Origin: Dehalococcoidia bacterium
GTDB lineage: Bacteria; Chloroflexota; Dehalococcoidia; Lucifugimonadales; UBA3495
DNA: 64,000 nucleotides
Direction: 5' to 3'
NCBI GenBank assembly: GCA_021295965.1
Contig: JAGWBI010000006.1
Coordinates: 1,005-65,004 of the forward strand
A program made the translations under genes and the position numbers. The stretch's first letter is position 1. Each line of letters opens with the position of its first letter. Shown in pieces: positions 1 through 9,353 of the stretch. The notes beneath the pieces are model-generated. The model did not search any database. It was not told the DNA's origin and was given only the letters and a program-made list of their open reading frames with translations.

Positions 1-329
1 TGGCGCTCCGGCGGGTCGGGTAGCCGGTAACGTCCGAGTTGCCACGGTGTTTTGCCGGCGGTGTTGGTGGTGGTCATGTCACAACTGTCATCGTGAGGAG
101 CGCAATGAGGGGGAAATCCTCATGCGTACCCAGTTTGATCAAACCTTCATGGTGCTCACGCAACAGGATCCCGAGGTTCATCATTGGACACTCCCCTTGC
201 AAGGCCAATTGTCCCTTTGCGTCTTTGCGTCTTTGCGTTAAAGCTCCGCGCCATGGGCCCGCCGTAGCTCATGCCAACAAACTGGGTACGCATGAGGGGG
301 GAAATCCTATCGCGGTAGCAGTTAGGCGG
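1..329. other. Intergenic, repeat debris only
   Basis: No convincing gene is visible. The stretch carries pieces of the dispersed repeat families of this genome: a copy of the motif ending in GCGTACCCAGTTTG near 122-137, its reverse complement near 277-295, and a short tandem of TTTGCGTC units at about 211-239. Short open frames here have no recognisable product and share sequence with the repeats. Confidence 0.6.
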
Positions 330-1562
330 TTACTGAACCTTTTCGGACTCGTACCGTAAAGCCGCGAGGTATCCCTCTGCGGCCTTGATGTCGTCCAACG
401 CTAGATACCGTCTTGCGCGAGCATCCCACTTTGTCATACCGACAGCGGAGAAGATTAGAGCGATATTGCTAAGGCTGGCCGTCACGGATTGTAGTGCGCG
501 ATCCACATCGCGGCATTCGACAGGGGGCCAAGGCATTTGGCGAACAAATTGTTCAATCTGGCTGATCTGGCCTCTTGCCTCGGCAGTCAATGTGCGGAAA
601 GCCGTTTCTGATGAGGTCCCGTCGGCCAGGTCGTTCAGCGAGCTTGCCAAACACTTTGTGATCGGATCGATGGTGCCAATGATGGGGGTTATTCGGGAAA
701 TATACACCCGTTTAGAAGGCCTAGTCAGCGTTAATTGACCTAACTCTAGATAAGATGTTTTCCAATCTATGATGATGCCATGTCCGATGTTCTCGCCTGT
801 CAATGGCAATGGTCTGAAGCTACATGGAAGCTCGTCGTCGACCCATTGGCTAAGGCAAACCGGATTGGTGTTGGCATGGTCACTGAGTGAACGATAAACG
901 AACGTCCATACGACTTGGTGGTCTTCGTCGCCATGGCGTGGGCCGGAGGTTTCGTGGTTCCAGATGCGGCTCTTGGCATACTCGCTGGTGATTTTCCGAA
1001 CTATCGCAGCAATCTCTGATTTGGTGACACTATCATATACCAGTATGTCTAATGAGCATCGCTTTGTTTTCCCTACGCTTGTGTCCGAGTCCTTGAGAAT
1101 GTCATAGCGACTGGTGGGCACTACTGGAGTCAGGATATCTTTGAGGGCCCGTAGGGAACGTAGATCCACTTTTTGGTCTTTGGGCACCTTGAGCTTGTAG
1201 CCTTTACCCGTGCTGACGGTTGTTTCGCAGTTCACCACTTGCCAATAGACATGGTCTTTGTCTAGGTCGCACAGGCAAACGGCAACTGGGAGAGAGTGGT
1301 CCATCCAGTAACGGTGGTGACGGCTATCGTACGGAAACACGAAGCTGTCGCCTTCGGTTCTCCGTAGGAAACTATCGCCTGATTTTACCTGCAGGGCGAG
1401 AAGTCTCCCCGTGGCTTGTTCATCGTCGATTAGTTCGACATGGAAATCGACGCCGTAGTCCCGCTCGTTTTGGCGACGCACCGCGAAGCCCAGTTCCGAA
1501 AACTTACGAGTGATGAGGCTTTCACCTAGCTGGGCTGTTTTTTCAGCGGAAGACGATTTCAT
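330..1562 (-). CDS. DUF4365 domain protein (predicted PD-(D/E)xK nuclease-like)
   Basis: A 410-residue protein if started at the ATG at 1562; the frame is open further upstream but the extra 50 residues are low-complexity and run into a repeat. Residues 1-110 match the DUF4365 pattern: a GE...RKF.ELG helix, then D35-Y-G-V-D39 and, after a hairpin, L-Q58-V-K60, the arrangement of a PD-(D/E)xK active site. The C-terminal 250 residues are not recognised. Members are often found with defence or mobile genes and are presumed to act on nucleic acid, but no activity is shown here. Base composition is clearly lower in GC than the neighbouring GMC gene, which suggests acquisition by transfer. No strong ribosome binding site precedes the start. 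Confidence 0.7.
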   Translation of the reverse strand: MKSSSAEKTAQLGESLITRKFSELGFAVRRQNERDYGVDFHVELIDDEQATGRLLALQVKSGDSFLRRTEGDSFVFPYDSRHHRYWMDHSLPVAVCLCDLDKDHVYWQVVNCETTVSTGKGYKLKVPKDQKVDLRSLRALKDILTPVVPTSRYDILKDSDTSVGKTKRCSLDILVYDSVTKSEIAAIVRKITSEYAKSRIWNHETSGPRHGDEDHQVVWTFVYRSLSDHANTNPVCLSQWVDDELPCSFRPLPLTGENIGHGIIIDWKTSYLELGQLTLTRPSKRVYISRITPIIGTIDPITKCLASSLNDLADGTSSETAFRTLTAEARGQISQIEQFVRQMPWPPVECRDVDRALQSVTASLSNIALIFSAVGMTKWDARARRYLALDDIKAAEGYLAALRYESEKVQ

Positions 1563-1713
1563 GGTCAAGGCTCTATATCGGGTATTGGATACGCCGCGAT
1601 CAATCGTCTGCGGCCACTGGCTCGGCCAGGCGGTTGTCCACCAGATCACTGCTGAAAGCCGCGCCGTCCAGCAGGCCCCAGCGCACCATCCAGTGGCAAG
1701 TGTCTGCGGCAAT

Positions 1714-1762
1714 CTCGTCCTACCCGGACGAGATTGCCGCGCTTCGTTCGCAATGACAGGCT
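1714..1762. repeat. Family A repeat (partial, inverted-repeat element)
   Basis: Contains GCAATCTCGTC / GACGAGATTGC as a short hairpin followed by GCTTCGTTCGCAATGACAGG, the right end of the family A element also seen near 3473, 6778, 8232 and 33457. It lies between two genes transcribed leftward. Confidence 0.7.
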
Positions 1763-1770
1763 AGGCAGCC

Positions 1771-3360
1771 TTACCCCGCCGCGACCCAGTCAACCACCCG
1801 CTCCGCCACCATGATGACGGTGGGGTGGATGCCACCCGAGCGGGGGACCCGGGGCATCACCGAGGCGTCGGCGACCCACAGGCCATCCACGCCGCGGACG
1901 CGGCAATACTGGTCAACCACGGCCATGCCGTCGCCGTCCGGCCCCATGCGGCAGGTGCCGGAAACGTGGCGGGCCGTGCCCACGGTCTGTCGCGCCCACA
2001 GGTCCAGCGCATCATCGTCGTTCAGGATCTCGTCCGGTGGGTTGATGCGGAAGTCGAACACGTCCTTGAAGGCGTCCGATTCCAGCAGCCGTGCTCCTTT
2101 GCGCAGTCCGTCACGGATGCGCCGGGCGTCGTTGGGATGATGCAGGTACTGGTAGTTGAACTCCGGCTGCACGCTGGGGTCGGAGGACGCCAGCCGCACG
2201 AAGCCCGACCCGTCGGGCAGGCCCAGCGTGCAGGAGATGCGCGCGGCTCGGTCCGGCGGGACGTCGCCGGTGTTGTAGCGGGTGCGGATGCCGGCAACCT
2301 TCTCCTCTCGCTCGTCAACAACGGTGCTGGACCGCAGCACCATGTCGTTGGTGTACTCCGACCCTTCAGCAGAGTAGTGCAGGCCGAAATGCGGGGCGTC
2401 CAGGTCGCCGACGAGGGTCTTGCCGTCCTTGACCTTGTAGGTGACGTGGACGCTGAGGTGGTTCCACAGTCCCTGCCCAACGCCGGGACTGTCGTGGATC
2501 ACCGGGATGCCGAACTGCTGCAGGTGGTCCCTGGGGCCGACGCCCGACAGCAACAGCAGCTGAGGCGACCGTATCGCGCCGCTGCTGAGGACGACCCGGT
2601 CTGCCGCGACGGTGAAAATCTCGCCGCCGCTCTCGGCCTCCACGCCCACCGCTCGTGGTGAGCCTGTCGAACCATCCTCGAACAGCACCCGGCGGACGTA
2701 CACGTTGCCCCGCACGGTGAGGTTCAACCGGTGGCGCATGGGGCCCAGGTGCGTCAGGGCCGCGCTCATGCGGATGCCGCCCAGGTTATTGGTGGGCGAC
2801 ACGCCGACGCCGGTGGGGTTAGGGCCGTTGGTGTCCTCCACCGCGCCGTAGCCTTCGGCCAGGCAGGCGTCGTAGAAGGCTTTCTGGATGTCCGCCCACG
2901 TACCCGACTGACGCCGGCGTACCGGCATGGGGCCGTCCGCGCCGTGGTAGTCGTCCTGGATGTCCAGATCGCGCTCCATCTTCCGGTAGAAGGGCAGGAT
3001 CTTTGCGTAGGACCACTCGTCGTTGCCCCGGGCGGCCCAGTCGTCAAAGTCCTCGGGAAAGCCCCGCTGCATCGCCTGGCCGTTGATGGACGAGCCGCCC
3101 CCAATGACCTTGCCCTGGGCAACGTGGATTTCGCCCTGCTCCGGGGTGATGGTTCCCCGCAGCGCCCAGTTATGTATCGAGTCCTGGGCTTCCGCGTACC
3201 GGGTGCCGCCGAACTTGATGTCGTCGGGCAGGACTGCCGGGTCGGGGTAGTCGTTGCCGGCCTCCAGCAGGAGCACCGAGGTGTTGATGTCTTCGGCCAG
3301 CCGGGCCGCCAGCGTAGAACCGGCCGCGCCGCCGCCGACCACAATAACGTCGTATTTCAT
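1771..3360 (-). CDS. GMC family FAD-dependent oxidoreductase
   Basis: A 529-residue flavoprotein of the glucose-methanol-choline family, which oxidises alcohols or sugars using FAD. The Rossmann motif G9-G-G-A-A-G14 sits at the very N-terminus after KYDVIVV, fixing the ATG at 3360. The family signature GGGSSINGQ occurs in the first quarter. The catalytic pair appears to be His465 (in HVSGTCRMG) and His512 (in GGIHPTV), a His/His rather than the commoner His/Asn pair. Length is normal. The substrate cannot be told. A dispersed genomic repeat lies inside the coding region (2650-2675), encoding part of a surface-like segment with sequence STGSPRAVG. Confidence 0.92.
   Translation of the reverse strand: MKYDVIVVGGGAAGSTLAARLAEDINTSVLLLEAGNDYPDPAVLPDDIKFGGTRYAEAQDSIHNWALRGTITPEQGEIHVAQGKVIGGGSSINGQAMQRGFPEDFDDWAARGNDEWSYAKILPFYRKMERDLDIQDDYHGADGPMPVRRRQSGTWADIQKAFYDACLAEGYGAVEDTNGPNPTGVGVSPTNNLGGIRMSAALTHLGPMRHRLNLTVRGNVYVRRVLFEDGSTGSPRAVGVEAESGGEIFTVAADRVVLSSGAIRSPQLLLLSGVGPRDHLQQFGIPVIHDSPGVGQGLWNHLSVHVTYKVKDGKTLVGDLDAPHFGLHYSAEGSEYTNDMVLRSSTVVDEREEKVAGIRTRYNTGDVPPDRAARISCTLGLPDGSGFVRLASSDPSVQPEFNYQYLHHPNDARRIRDGLRKGARLLESDAFKDVFDFRINPPDEILNDDDALDLWARQTVGTARHVSGTCRMGPDGDGMAVVDQYCRVRGVDGLWVADASVMPRVPRSGGIHPTVIMVAERVVDWVAAG
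2650..2675. repeat. Dispersed repeat inside the GMC gene
   Basis: Contains TGGTGAGCCTGTCGAACCAT, nearly identical to copies at 29190-29215 and (reverse orientation) 15036-15062. Here it is read in frame within the GMC oxidoreductase without interrupting it. Confidence 0.75.
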
Positions 3361-3684
3361 GGATCCTCCACGGGCCGTTTTGCCCCGGATTTAACTGATT
3401 TCTGCCGGTCATTATAGCGGAAACGACGGAAGCGCTCCGACTGCCGGTTGTCCGTTGGCGGCCTCGTCTTTGTCATTGCGAGCGCAGCGCGGCAATCTCG
3501 TTGCAGAGGGCGCAGTCGCTCACTCAGCGGGATCACCAGGTCGCGCGCTCCTCGCGATGACAAAGTAGGTAAGCGTGAAAGCAACGGCAGGTTGCGGAAA
3601 GTGGTTACGTATGAGACAAATGAGGGGTCACGGCAAACTGGGTATGAATGAGCCACGACGGTATTGTTTCCGCGGGATAACGTT
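3361..3684. other. Intergenic region with family A repeat
   Basis: Between the divergent GMC and DinB-like genes. Bases about 3472-3560 form a family A element: TGTCATTGCGAGCGCAGCGC at the left and GCTCCTCGCGATGACA at the right can pair, giving a long hairpin with a variable middle. A half copy of the ACTGGGTATG...GAG motif follows at about 3635-3650. No gene is visible. Confidence 0.7.
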
Positions 3685-4536
3685 ATGACAACCGCTTCCA
3701 ATGGCATTGATCTCCTGGAACGGGAAGCCGGGGAACTCCTGGACTTCCTCCAAAGGTTGTCCGCCGAGGCATGGCAAAACCCCAGCGCCTGCGAGGGTTG
3801 GAGCGTGGCCGACGTGATCGGGCATCTCACCAGCGTTGACCTGTCCAACCGCCTGGTGCGCGGCCTGGACGGCGACTACTCTGCGCCCGAGGGTTCGCCG
3901 GCGCCGGATCAGCACGACGAAGACGCCTTCGCCAAGAGCATCTACCAGCGGGCCATCGACGCCAGCCAGCGGTTGGGCAACGGCCTGCTTGCCGACTTCG
4001 CCCAGCGCATCAACGAGACTGTAACGCTGTTCCGGCAGGTGGGAGACGATCAGTGGGACAATCTGGTGTACTGGCCACCCGGCCCCATGCCCGTCCGAAC
4101 CCTGCTGACCCAGCGCATCGCCGAGCTGACCATGCACGGCTGGGACATTCGCTCGCGGCTGGAAGACGACTACCACCTTTCCGATGGCAGCGTGACCGCC
4201 CTCCTGGACACCGTGGATCGGGCCGCCCGCCGCGCCTTCCGTCCCGACCCGCTGCTGGAGGGACGCTCCCTGCGCTACCGTTTCTCATTAACCCAGCCGG
4301 GCCAGCGGACGCTGGATCTGGTACTCAGCGACGACGTGGCTTGCATAGTCGAGGATGACACCGACGCGGGAACGGATCCGGCCGATGTTACCTTCCGGTG
4401 CGACGGCGAGACCTGCGTGCTGGTGATGTACGGCCGCCTCACGCCGGACGCGGCGGTTGGGGCCGGCCGGCTGTCGGTGGCCGGCGGCGACGAATACCTG
4501 GCGTCCACCTTCGGCGACCGTTTCGTCGGCGGCTGA
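3685..4536 (+). CDS. Maleylpyruvate isomerase / DinB-like four-helix protein
   Basis: A 283-residue protein starting at ATG 3685 (MTTASNG). The N-terminal 170 residues have the pattern of the mycothiol-dependent maleylpyruvate isomerase family: a long helix with ERE..ELLDFL, then the CEGWSVADVIGHL segment whose His belongs to the metal site, and later AELTMHGWDIR. The C-terminal 80 residues resemble the SCP2-like half of these proteins (DVTFRCDGETCVLVMYGRL). Members are thiol-dependent transferases or isomerases; the thiol and substrate are unknown in this organism. No obvious Shine-Dalgarno sequence precedes the ATG. Confidence 0.75.
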   Translation: MTTASNGIDLLEREAGELLDFLQRLSAEAWQNPSACEGWSVADVIGHLTSVDLSNRLVRGLDGDYSAPEGSPAPDQHDEDAFAKSIYQRAIDASQRLGNGLLADFAQRINETVTLFRQVGDDQWDNLVYWPPGPMPVRTLLTQRIAELTMHGWDIRSRLEDDYHLSDGSVTALLDTVDRAARRAFRPDPLLEGRSLRYRFSLTQPGQRTLDLVLSDDVACIVEDDTDAGTDPADVTFRCDGETCVLVMYGRLTPDAAVGAGRLSVAGGDEYLASTFGDRFVGG

Positions 4537-4582
4537 ACCCGTCGGAAGGACGCGGGAAACGGGAAACGGCCAGCACCCAACC

Positions 4583-4680
4583 CGTCATTCCCGCTTTCGC
4601 GGGAATCCTGCTATCCTAAAACCCGGTCAATGTTCCTGTCGCTTAAGCTTTCCTGGGCTCCTGCTTTCGCAGGAACGACG
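4583..4680. repeat. Family D palindromic repeats (two copies)
   Basis: GTCATTCCCGCTTTCGCGGG at about 4584-4603 and a diverged copy, CTCCTGCTTTCGCAGGAACG, at about 4660-4679. Each forms a short hairpin of the type CCCGC-TTTC-GCGGG. They lie between convergent genes and could also act as bidirectional transcription stops. Confidence 0.7.
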
Positions 4681-4729
4681 GTGTGATTTGCAATCGGACA
4701 GCTCACTCCAGGCCGAACCGTTGCCGACT

Positions 4730-6568
4730 TTAATCCCGAGAGCGCGCGCCGTCCCGCCGCTGGCGCTTGCGGTCGTGGGCGGAGAGCAGCATCTTGCGGA
4801 TCCGCAGGTTCTCCGGCGTGACCTCCACCAGCTCGTCGTCGGATATGAACTCCAGGGTTTCCTCCAGGCTCATACGCATGGTGGCGTTCAGCCGCTCGGC
4901 GACGTCCGCCGTTGACGAGCGCATATTGGTCAGCTTCTTCTCCCGGCAGACGTTGATCTCAATGTCGCCCTCCTGCCGCCGGCTGCCCACCACCATGCCC
5001 TCGTACACCGGGGTGCCCGGATCGATGAAGGTGTCGCCCCGGCGCTGGGCGTTGAGCAGGCCGTAGGTCACCGCAGGGCCGCCCTCCGACGCCACCAGCG
5101 CGCCGCCGCGTTGGGTCTTGATCTCGCCCTGCATGGGTTCGTAGGACGCGAAACTGCTGTTTTTCACGCCGTCGCCCCGGGTGGTGCGGAGGAAGAAGGC
5201 GTTGAACCCGATGAGGCCCCGAGTGGGTATCAGGTACTCCATGTGGACGTAGCCGTTTTCGCCGTAGCGCATATCCAGCATCTGCGCCAGGTGTCCCGAC
5301 AGATACTCGGTTAACACGCCGACATATTCCTCGCGGGTGTTGATGCTGAGGATTTCGTAGGGCTCGTGGAGCCTGCCGTCGATCCTCTTGGTCACTGGCA
5401 CGGGCCGGGAAACCTGGAACTCGTACCCCTCGCGGCGCATGGTCTCAACGAGTATGGACAGGTGCAGCTCGCCCCGGCCGGCCACCACGAAAATGTCGGG
5501 ACTCTCGGTGGTCTCGACCCGCAGGCTCACGTTGGTGCGCAGCTCGCGGATCAGCCGCTCGTGGAGGTTTCGCGAGGTGCAGCGTCCGCCCTCCCGTCCC
5601 ACAAACGGCGAGGTGCTGACGCCGAAGGTCATCCGCACGGTGGGTTCCTGGATGTCTATGGTCGGCAGGGCCTGGGGTTCCTCCGCGCTGGCGATGGTAT
5701 CGCCGATGGCGACGCCCTCGGGACCGGTCACCGCCGCGATGTCACCGGCATTAGCCTCCGACACCTCGACGCGTTCCATGCCGTGGAACACGAAAATATG
5801 CTCCAGGCTGTGGTGGGATGCCTCGCCGTCGCGGTCCAGCAGAGCCACGTTGTCTCTCGCCCTGAGCGCGCCGCCGGTTACCCGGCCCACGGCCACCTGT
5901 CCCAGGTAGTTGTCGTAGTCCAGCGCGGCCACCAGCATTTGTAGTGGCTCGTCGGGGTCGCCGGCGGGCGGCGGCACCTCGTCCAGGATCGTGTCAAACA
6001 GGGGCTGCATATCTGTGCCCGACCGGTTGGGGTCGGTGGTGGCGTAGCCCTGCCGAGCCGACGTGTACAGCACGGGAAAGTCCAGCTGGTCGGCGTCGGT
6101 GGCCAGATCCAGGAACAGGTCCTGCACCAACCCGAGCACGTCCTGCGGACGAGCCTCCGGGCGGTCAATCTTGTTGATGACGACGATGGGCGCGACGTTC
6201 TGCCGCAGGGCCTGGCGCAGGACGTAGGTGGTCTGGGGCATGGGGCCGTCCACGGCGTCAACCAGCAGCAGGCAGCCGTCGGCCATGTTCATCACCCGTT
6301 CCACCTCGCCGCTGAAGTCAGCATGGCCCGGCGTGTCGATGATGTTGATTTTCACGCCACGATAGGAGACCGATGCGTTCTTGGCCAGGATGGTGATGCC
6401 CCGCTCCCGCTCCAGGGGGTTGGTGTCCATGATGAGTTCGCCCACCTGCTGGTGGTCGCGGAACACCCTTCCCTGCTTCAGCAGCGCATCGACCAGGGTG
6501 GTCTTGCCGTGGTCAACGTGGGCAATGATGGCCAGGTTGCGGATGTCGTTGTTCATGCGGTCTTTCAA
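4730..6568 (-). CDS. typA: Ribosome-associated translational GTPase TypA/BipA
   Basis: A 612-residue GTPase of the TypA/BipA family, full length. G1 is AHVDHGKTT near the N-terminus, followed by the switch [10 protein letters not shown]3 DTPGHADF and G4 NKIDRPEA. The EF-G-like domains and the BipA-specific C-terminal domain ([19 protein letters not shown], then [15 protein letters not shown]) are all present. It binds the ribosome near the GTPase centre and supports subunit assembly and growth at low temperature or under stress. Two starts are possible: a TTG at 6568 preceded by GAGGTG at good spacing, or an ATG four codons later (6556). The TTG is chosen for its ribosome binding site. It is monocistronic. 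Confidence 0.96.
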   Translation of the reverse strand: MKDRMNNDIRNLAIIAHVDHGKTTLVDALLKQGRVFRDHQQVGELIMDTNPLERERGITILAKNASVSYRGVKINIIDTPGHADFSGEVERVMNMADGCLLLVDAVDGPMPQTTYVLRQALRQNVAPIVVINKIDRPEARPQDVLGLVQDLFLDLATDADQLDFPVLYTSARQGYATTDPNRSGTDMQPLFDTILDEVPPPAGDPDEPLQMLVAALDYDNYLGQVAVGRVTGGALRARDNVALLDRDGEASHHSLEHIFVFHGMERVEVSEANAGDIAAVTGPEGVAIGDTIASAEEPQALPTIDIQEPTVRMTFGVSTSPFVGREGGRCTSRNLHERLIRELRTNVSLRVETTESPDIFVVAGRGELHLSILVETMRREGYEFQVSRPVPVTKRIDGRLHEPYEILSINTREEYVGVLTEYLSGHLAQMLDMRYGENGYVHMEYLIPTRGLIGFNAFFLRTTRGDGVKNSSFASYEPMQGEIKTQRGGALVASEGGPAVTYGLLNAQRRGDTFIDPGTPVYEGMVVGSRRQEGDIEINVCREKKLTNMRSSTADVAERLNATMRMSLEETLEFISDDELVEVTPENLRIRKMLLSAHDRKRQRRDGARSRD

Positions 6569-7010
6569 GCGGTTTCACCTCGCAGCCTATCAAGGATACC
6601 ACCAACTCCCGGCGTTGGCCGTGTTGGAACTCGCGCGAGGTTGCCTTTGGATGATTGTCAGAATCAGGAATTGGTAGATTAGCGGATTTGCAGGATTTGA
6701 AATCGTCTGATCCGAAACTTTCCAATCCTGTCAATCCTAAAATCCAGGTCACGCGTAGCCACTTTCGGTCAAATTGTCATTGCGAGCGAAGCGCGGCAAT
6801 CTCGTTTCCGAAGGAGCGATCACGGAGGCAGCGAGATTGCCATCCGCCGCAGGCGGACTGCGCTCCTCGCGATGACACACTGGGTACACGTAGTGGGCGC
6901 GGTCGGGCCGCCCACAGCGTCGACGCCCCATTATCGGCGGTGTTAGTATGCTCCCGGAATCGGCTCCACCAGCCGGCGGAGCCGTGCCGAACACATCGGA
7001 GGACCAGCTA
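6569..7010. other. Intergenic region with family E and family A repeats
   Basis: Divergent promoter region between typA and an aminotransferase gene. About 6657-6745 holds family E material: interspersed GGATTxG and AATCCTG units (TCAGAATCAGGAATT... then CCAATCCTGTCAATCCT). About 6776-6898 is a full family A element with ends TGTCATTGCGAGCGAAGCGC and GCTCCTCGCGATGACA, followed by ACTGGGTACACG. The sequence CGGAGGACC at 6997-7005 is the ribosome binding site of the next gene. No coding region is seen. Confidence 0.7.
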
Positions 7011-8216
7011 ATGCCAGGAAACGGCTTGGATTATTCCACGCTCTTCAACAGGAACCTGCCTCCCCCTTCGGGGCCGTGGGAAGGCCACCCGAAGTACAAC
7101 TTCATCGGCGGCCACAGCGACCCTGATATGGTCCCCATGGAAGGGTTCATCGAGTCCGCCAACCGGGTATTTCGCGGCGATCCCCGCAACATCTCCATGT
7201 ACAACTTCGACGGTGGACCCCAGGGCATCATCCCGCTGCGCCAGTTCGTCGTTGACAAGCTGGCGGAGCACCGCGGCATCAACGTGACGACGGATGAAGT
7301 CCTGATCACCTCCGGCTCCGGCCTGGCCATTGAGCTGATTAACGAGATCCTGCTGGAGGAGGGCGACACGGCCATCGTCGAGGCGTTCAGCTTCTCCGGC
7401 GCCCTAGGCAACCTGAGACGCCGCAAGGTCAACATCGTCGGCATCGACGTGGACGAGGACGGTATGCGCATGGACCAACTGGGCCAGGCGCTGGACGACC
7501 TGCGGAACCGAGGTGTGCGCCCCAAGTACATCTACACCATCCCGACGCTCCAGAACCCCACCGGCACGGTGATGAGCATGGAGCGCCGCCGGCAGATGCT
7601 CGAACTCAGCGAGGAATACGGCGTCCCCATATTCGAGGATGAGTGCTACGCCGACCTCATCTTCGAGGGCGAATACGAGAACGCCATCCGCTCCCTGGAC
7701 GACACCAACCGGGTGCTGCACATCGGCTCCTTCTCCAAGTCCTTGGGGCCCGGCACTCGACTCGGCTACGTCGTCGCGTCTTGGGACGTGATGAGCCGCC
7801 TGCTCTCCCGCAAGAACGACGCCGGCACCGGCGTCATGGACCAGATGATCGTCGGCGATTACTTCAACCACCACTACGAGGACCACATCCTCGAAATGCG
7901 GTCGTCCCTCAAGCGTAAGTGCGACACCCTCAGCAGCGCCCTCCGGGAGTCCTTCGGCCCCAGCGTCGATTTCTACGTGCCCCGGGGCGGAATGTACCTG
8001 TGGGTCAAGCTCCCCGAGGGCGTCGACTCTCGCGATCTGGTCGCTCCGGCGCTCCGGGAGGGCATCGCGTTCAACCCGGGGCCGGATTGGTCGGCAGATC
8101 CGGACGCCGCCGCCGGCTACATCCGCCTCTGCTTCGCCCTCCCCAACGACGACGAGATATGGGAAGGCGTTGAAAAACTAGCCGACGTGTTTCGGGCGGA
8201 GGGCGCGGTTCCCTGA
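7011..8216 (+). CDS. PLP-dependent aminotransferase, class I/II (LysN/MocR-like fold)
   Basis: A 401-residue fold-type I aminotransferase. The ATG at 7011 is set by GGAGGACC ten bases upstream. The PLP-binding lysine is K243 in SFSKSLGPGTRLG; upstream are the aromatic/Asn segment TLQNPTG and the Asp/Tyr pair in EDECYADL. The sequence resembles 2-aminoadipate or valine-pyruvate type aminotransferases that share the fold of MocR regulators, but there is no DNA-binding domain. The donor and acceptor are unknown. The N-terminus (NGLDYSTLFNRNLPPPSG) replaces the usual helical arm. The gene stands alone between repeat blocks. Confidence 0.88.
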   Translation: MPGNGLDYSTLFNRNLPPPSGPWEGHPKYNFIGGHSDPDMVPMEGFIESANRVFRGDPRNISMYNFDGGPQGIIPLRQFVVDKLAEHRGINVTTDEVLITSGSGLAIELINEILLEEGDTAIVEAFSFSGALGNLRRRKVNIVGIDVDEDGMRMDQLGQALDDLRNRGVRPKYIYTIPTLQNPTGTVMSMERRRQMLELSEEYGVPIFEDECYADLIFEGEYENAIRSLDDTNRVLHIGSFSKSLGPGTRLGYVVASWDVMSRLLSRKNDAGTGVMDQMIVGDYFNHHYEDHILEMRSSLKRKCDTLSSALRESFGPSVDFYVPRGGMYLWVKLPEGVDSRDLVAPALREGIAFNPGPDWSADPDAAAGYIRLCFALPNDDEIWEGVEKLADVFRAEGAVP

Positions 8217-8230
8217 TGCCCTACCTACTC

Positions 8231-8325
8231 TGTCATTGCGAGGAGAGAAGCGACGCGGCAATCTCGCCAACTGAGCGACAGCCCCTCCGGAAACGGGATT
8301 GCTACGCTTCGCTCGCAATGACAGG
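8231..8325. repeat. Family A inverted-repeat element
   Basis: TGTCATTGCGAGGAGAGAAG at the left end and GCTTCGCTCGCAATGACAGG at the right end are inverted with respect to each other and enclose about 50 variable bases, so the whole could fold into one long hairpin. Confidence 0.75.
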
Positions 8326-8411
8326 TTGCAAAATGCGAGCGTGCCTGGAAGAGCATCGGAAATGACCGTCGTCCAACTTGTCGAAACCTTACATTGATGC
8401 AGGAGGGAACC

Positions 8412-8849
8412 ATGTCGATATTGAAAGTGGAAGGCGTGACCCACTGGTCCATACCGGTCAATGACCTGGCGGAAGCCGAAGAATTCTACGGGGAGTTGCT
8501 CGGCCTCGCGCCGGTGGGTCGGTTGGGCAACAACGTCATGTCGTGCTTCAACGTGGGCGACCACAACATCCTGCTGTGCGAACGCCAGAGCCCGGTGGAC
8601 GGCCAGGCGGTGGAGAACGGCGGCGCGCACCACTCCTTCACCGTTTCTCCAGAGACCTTCGATCTTGCCTGCAAGGTCTTCCGCGAGCGAAACATCAGGA
8701 TCGAGCACCTTACGTACCGGGCGCGGGGCGTGTTCTGCGGCCGCGAACTGTACTTCTTCGACCCCAGCGGCAACCGTCTGGAACTGCGGGACCCCACGTG
8801 GGTCGAGGGTATGCCGGAAATTCCGTATGAGGAACTGGCCGGCGCCTAG
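8412..8849 (+). CDS. VOC family protein (glyoxalase/dioxygenase fold)
   Basis: A 145-residue vicinal-oxygen-chelate protein; ATG 8412 follows AGGAGGG at 8401. It has the two beta-alpha-beta-beta-beta halves: H11 in GVTHWSIPV, H-H-S-F-T-V near residue 77, and the terminal LELRDP whose first Glu completes the usual metal triad. The domain is the size of a single-domain fosfomycin-resistance, glyoxalase or extradiol-dioxygenase relative; the substrate is unknown. It is not clearly in an operon; the next gene is convergent. Confidence 0.85.
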   Translation: MSILKVEGVTHWSIPVNDLAEAEEFYGELLGLAPVGRLGNNVMSCFNVGDHNILLCERQSPVDGQAVENGGAHHSFTVSPETFDLACKVFRERNIRIEHLTYRARGVFCGRELYFFDPSGNRLELRDPTWVEGMPEIPYEELAGA

Positions 8850-8889
8850 GGGTGGCTGCCAATCTGAGTCACCCGCGCTGGTCAGGTGG

Positions 8890-9249
8890 TCAAACCCAAT
8901 TCAGCAGGGTCGCCAGCCGGGCCAGCAAAGCCTGTACGTCGTTGAGGCTCTCGGCGATGTCCTCGGCTGACATCTGGTCCTCGTAGAAGTTGCCGTGGAG
9001 GGATTCGGCGACCTGGAACCAGCGGTAAACGTCCCGGTCGCCCGTTTCGGATCGGACCCTGCTGGCGACGCGGGACAGGTGACGGCGCCGGCCGTGCTCC
9101 CACCCACGTTCCTCGGCGACGGCTTTTAGCATCTGGGCGGCTGCGCCCCAGCCCTTTCCTGAGGCCTGTATCAGGTCGCCGGCAGTCAGTCCGGCGCGGG
9201 CTTGGACCAGGAACCGCCGGCTGGCTTGCTGATACCGTGGGGTGGTCAT
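8890..9249 (-). CDS. PaREP1/HEPN-like helical protein, copy 1
   Basis: A 119-residue all-helical protein starting at ATG 9249. It shares with 25979-26431 and 48020-48433 the core pattern DL.QA..KGWGA.AQM.KAVA...GW....H, then a later LH.NFYE and a terminal leucine-rich helix. This pattern is that of the PaREP1 family, which is related to HEPN domains. Such proteins are small, often paired with nucleotidyltransferases or found in multiple copies, and have no proven function. The conserved RxxxxH RNase motif of toxic HEPN proteins is not evident. It is probably an independent transcription unit. Confidence 0.6.
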   Translation of the reverse strand: MTTPRYQQASRRFLVQARAGLTAGDLIQASGKGWGAAAQMLKAVAEERGWEHGRRRHLSRVASRVRSETGDRDVYRWFQVAESLHGNFYEDQMSAEDIAESLNDVQALLARLATLLNWV

Positions 9250-9302
9250 GGGTACTCTCTCAGGTTATCGAGTCTGGTGTACCAGCGGCAAGGTCTGAGA
9301 GC

Positions 9303-9330
9303 GTAGAGGCGAATAATTATTCGCCCCTAC
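9303..9330. repeat. Family C palindrome
   Basis: GAGGCGAATAATTATTCGCC with flanking GTA and CCTAC; a near-perfect palindrome with one mismatch. Other copies: 36390, 44485, 61655 and 63195. It lies just beyond the 3' end of the Gfo/Idh gene, so it may serve as its terminator hairpin. Confidence 0.85.
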
Positions 9331-9353
9331 CGGTCGCCGAACCGCAACATCGC

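Noticed and set aside
1-359. Short plus-strand frames at the left edge
   Set aside because: They run through repeat DNA and have no recognisable product.
5366-5944. Plus-strand frame of 192 codons inside typA
   Set aside because: Antisense shadow of a highly conserved gene.
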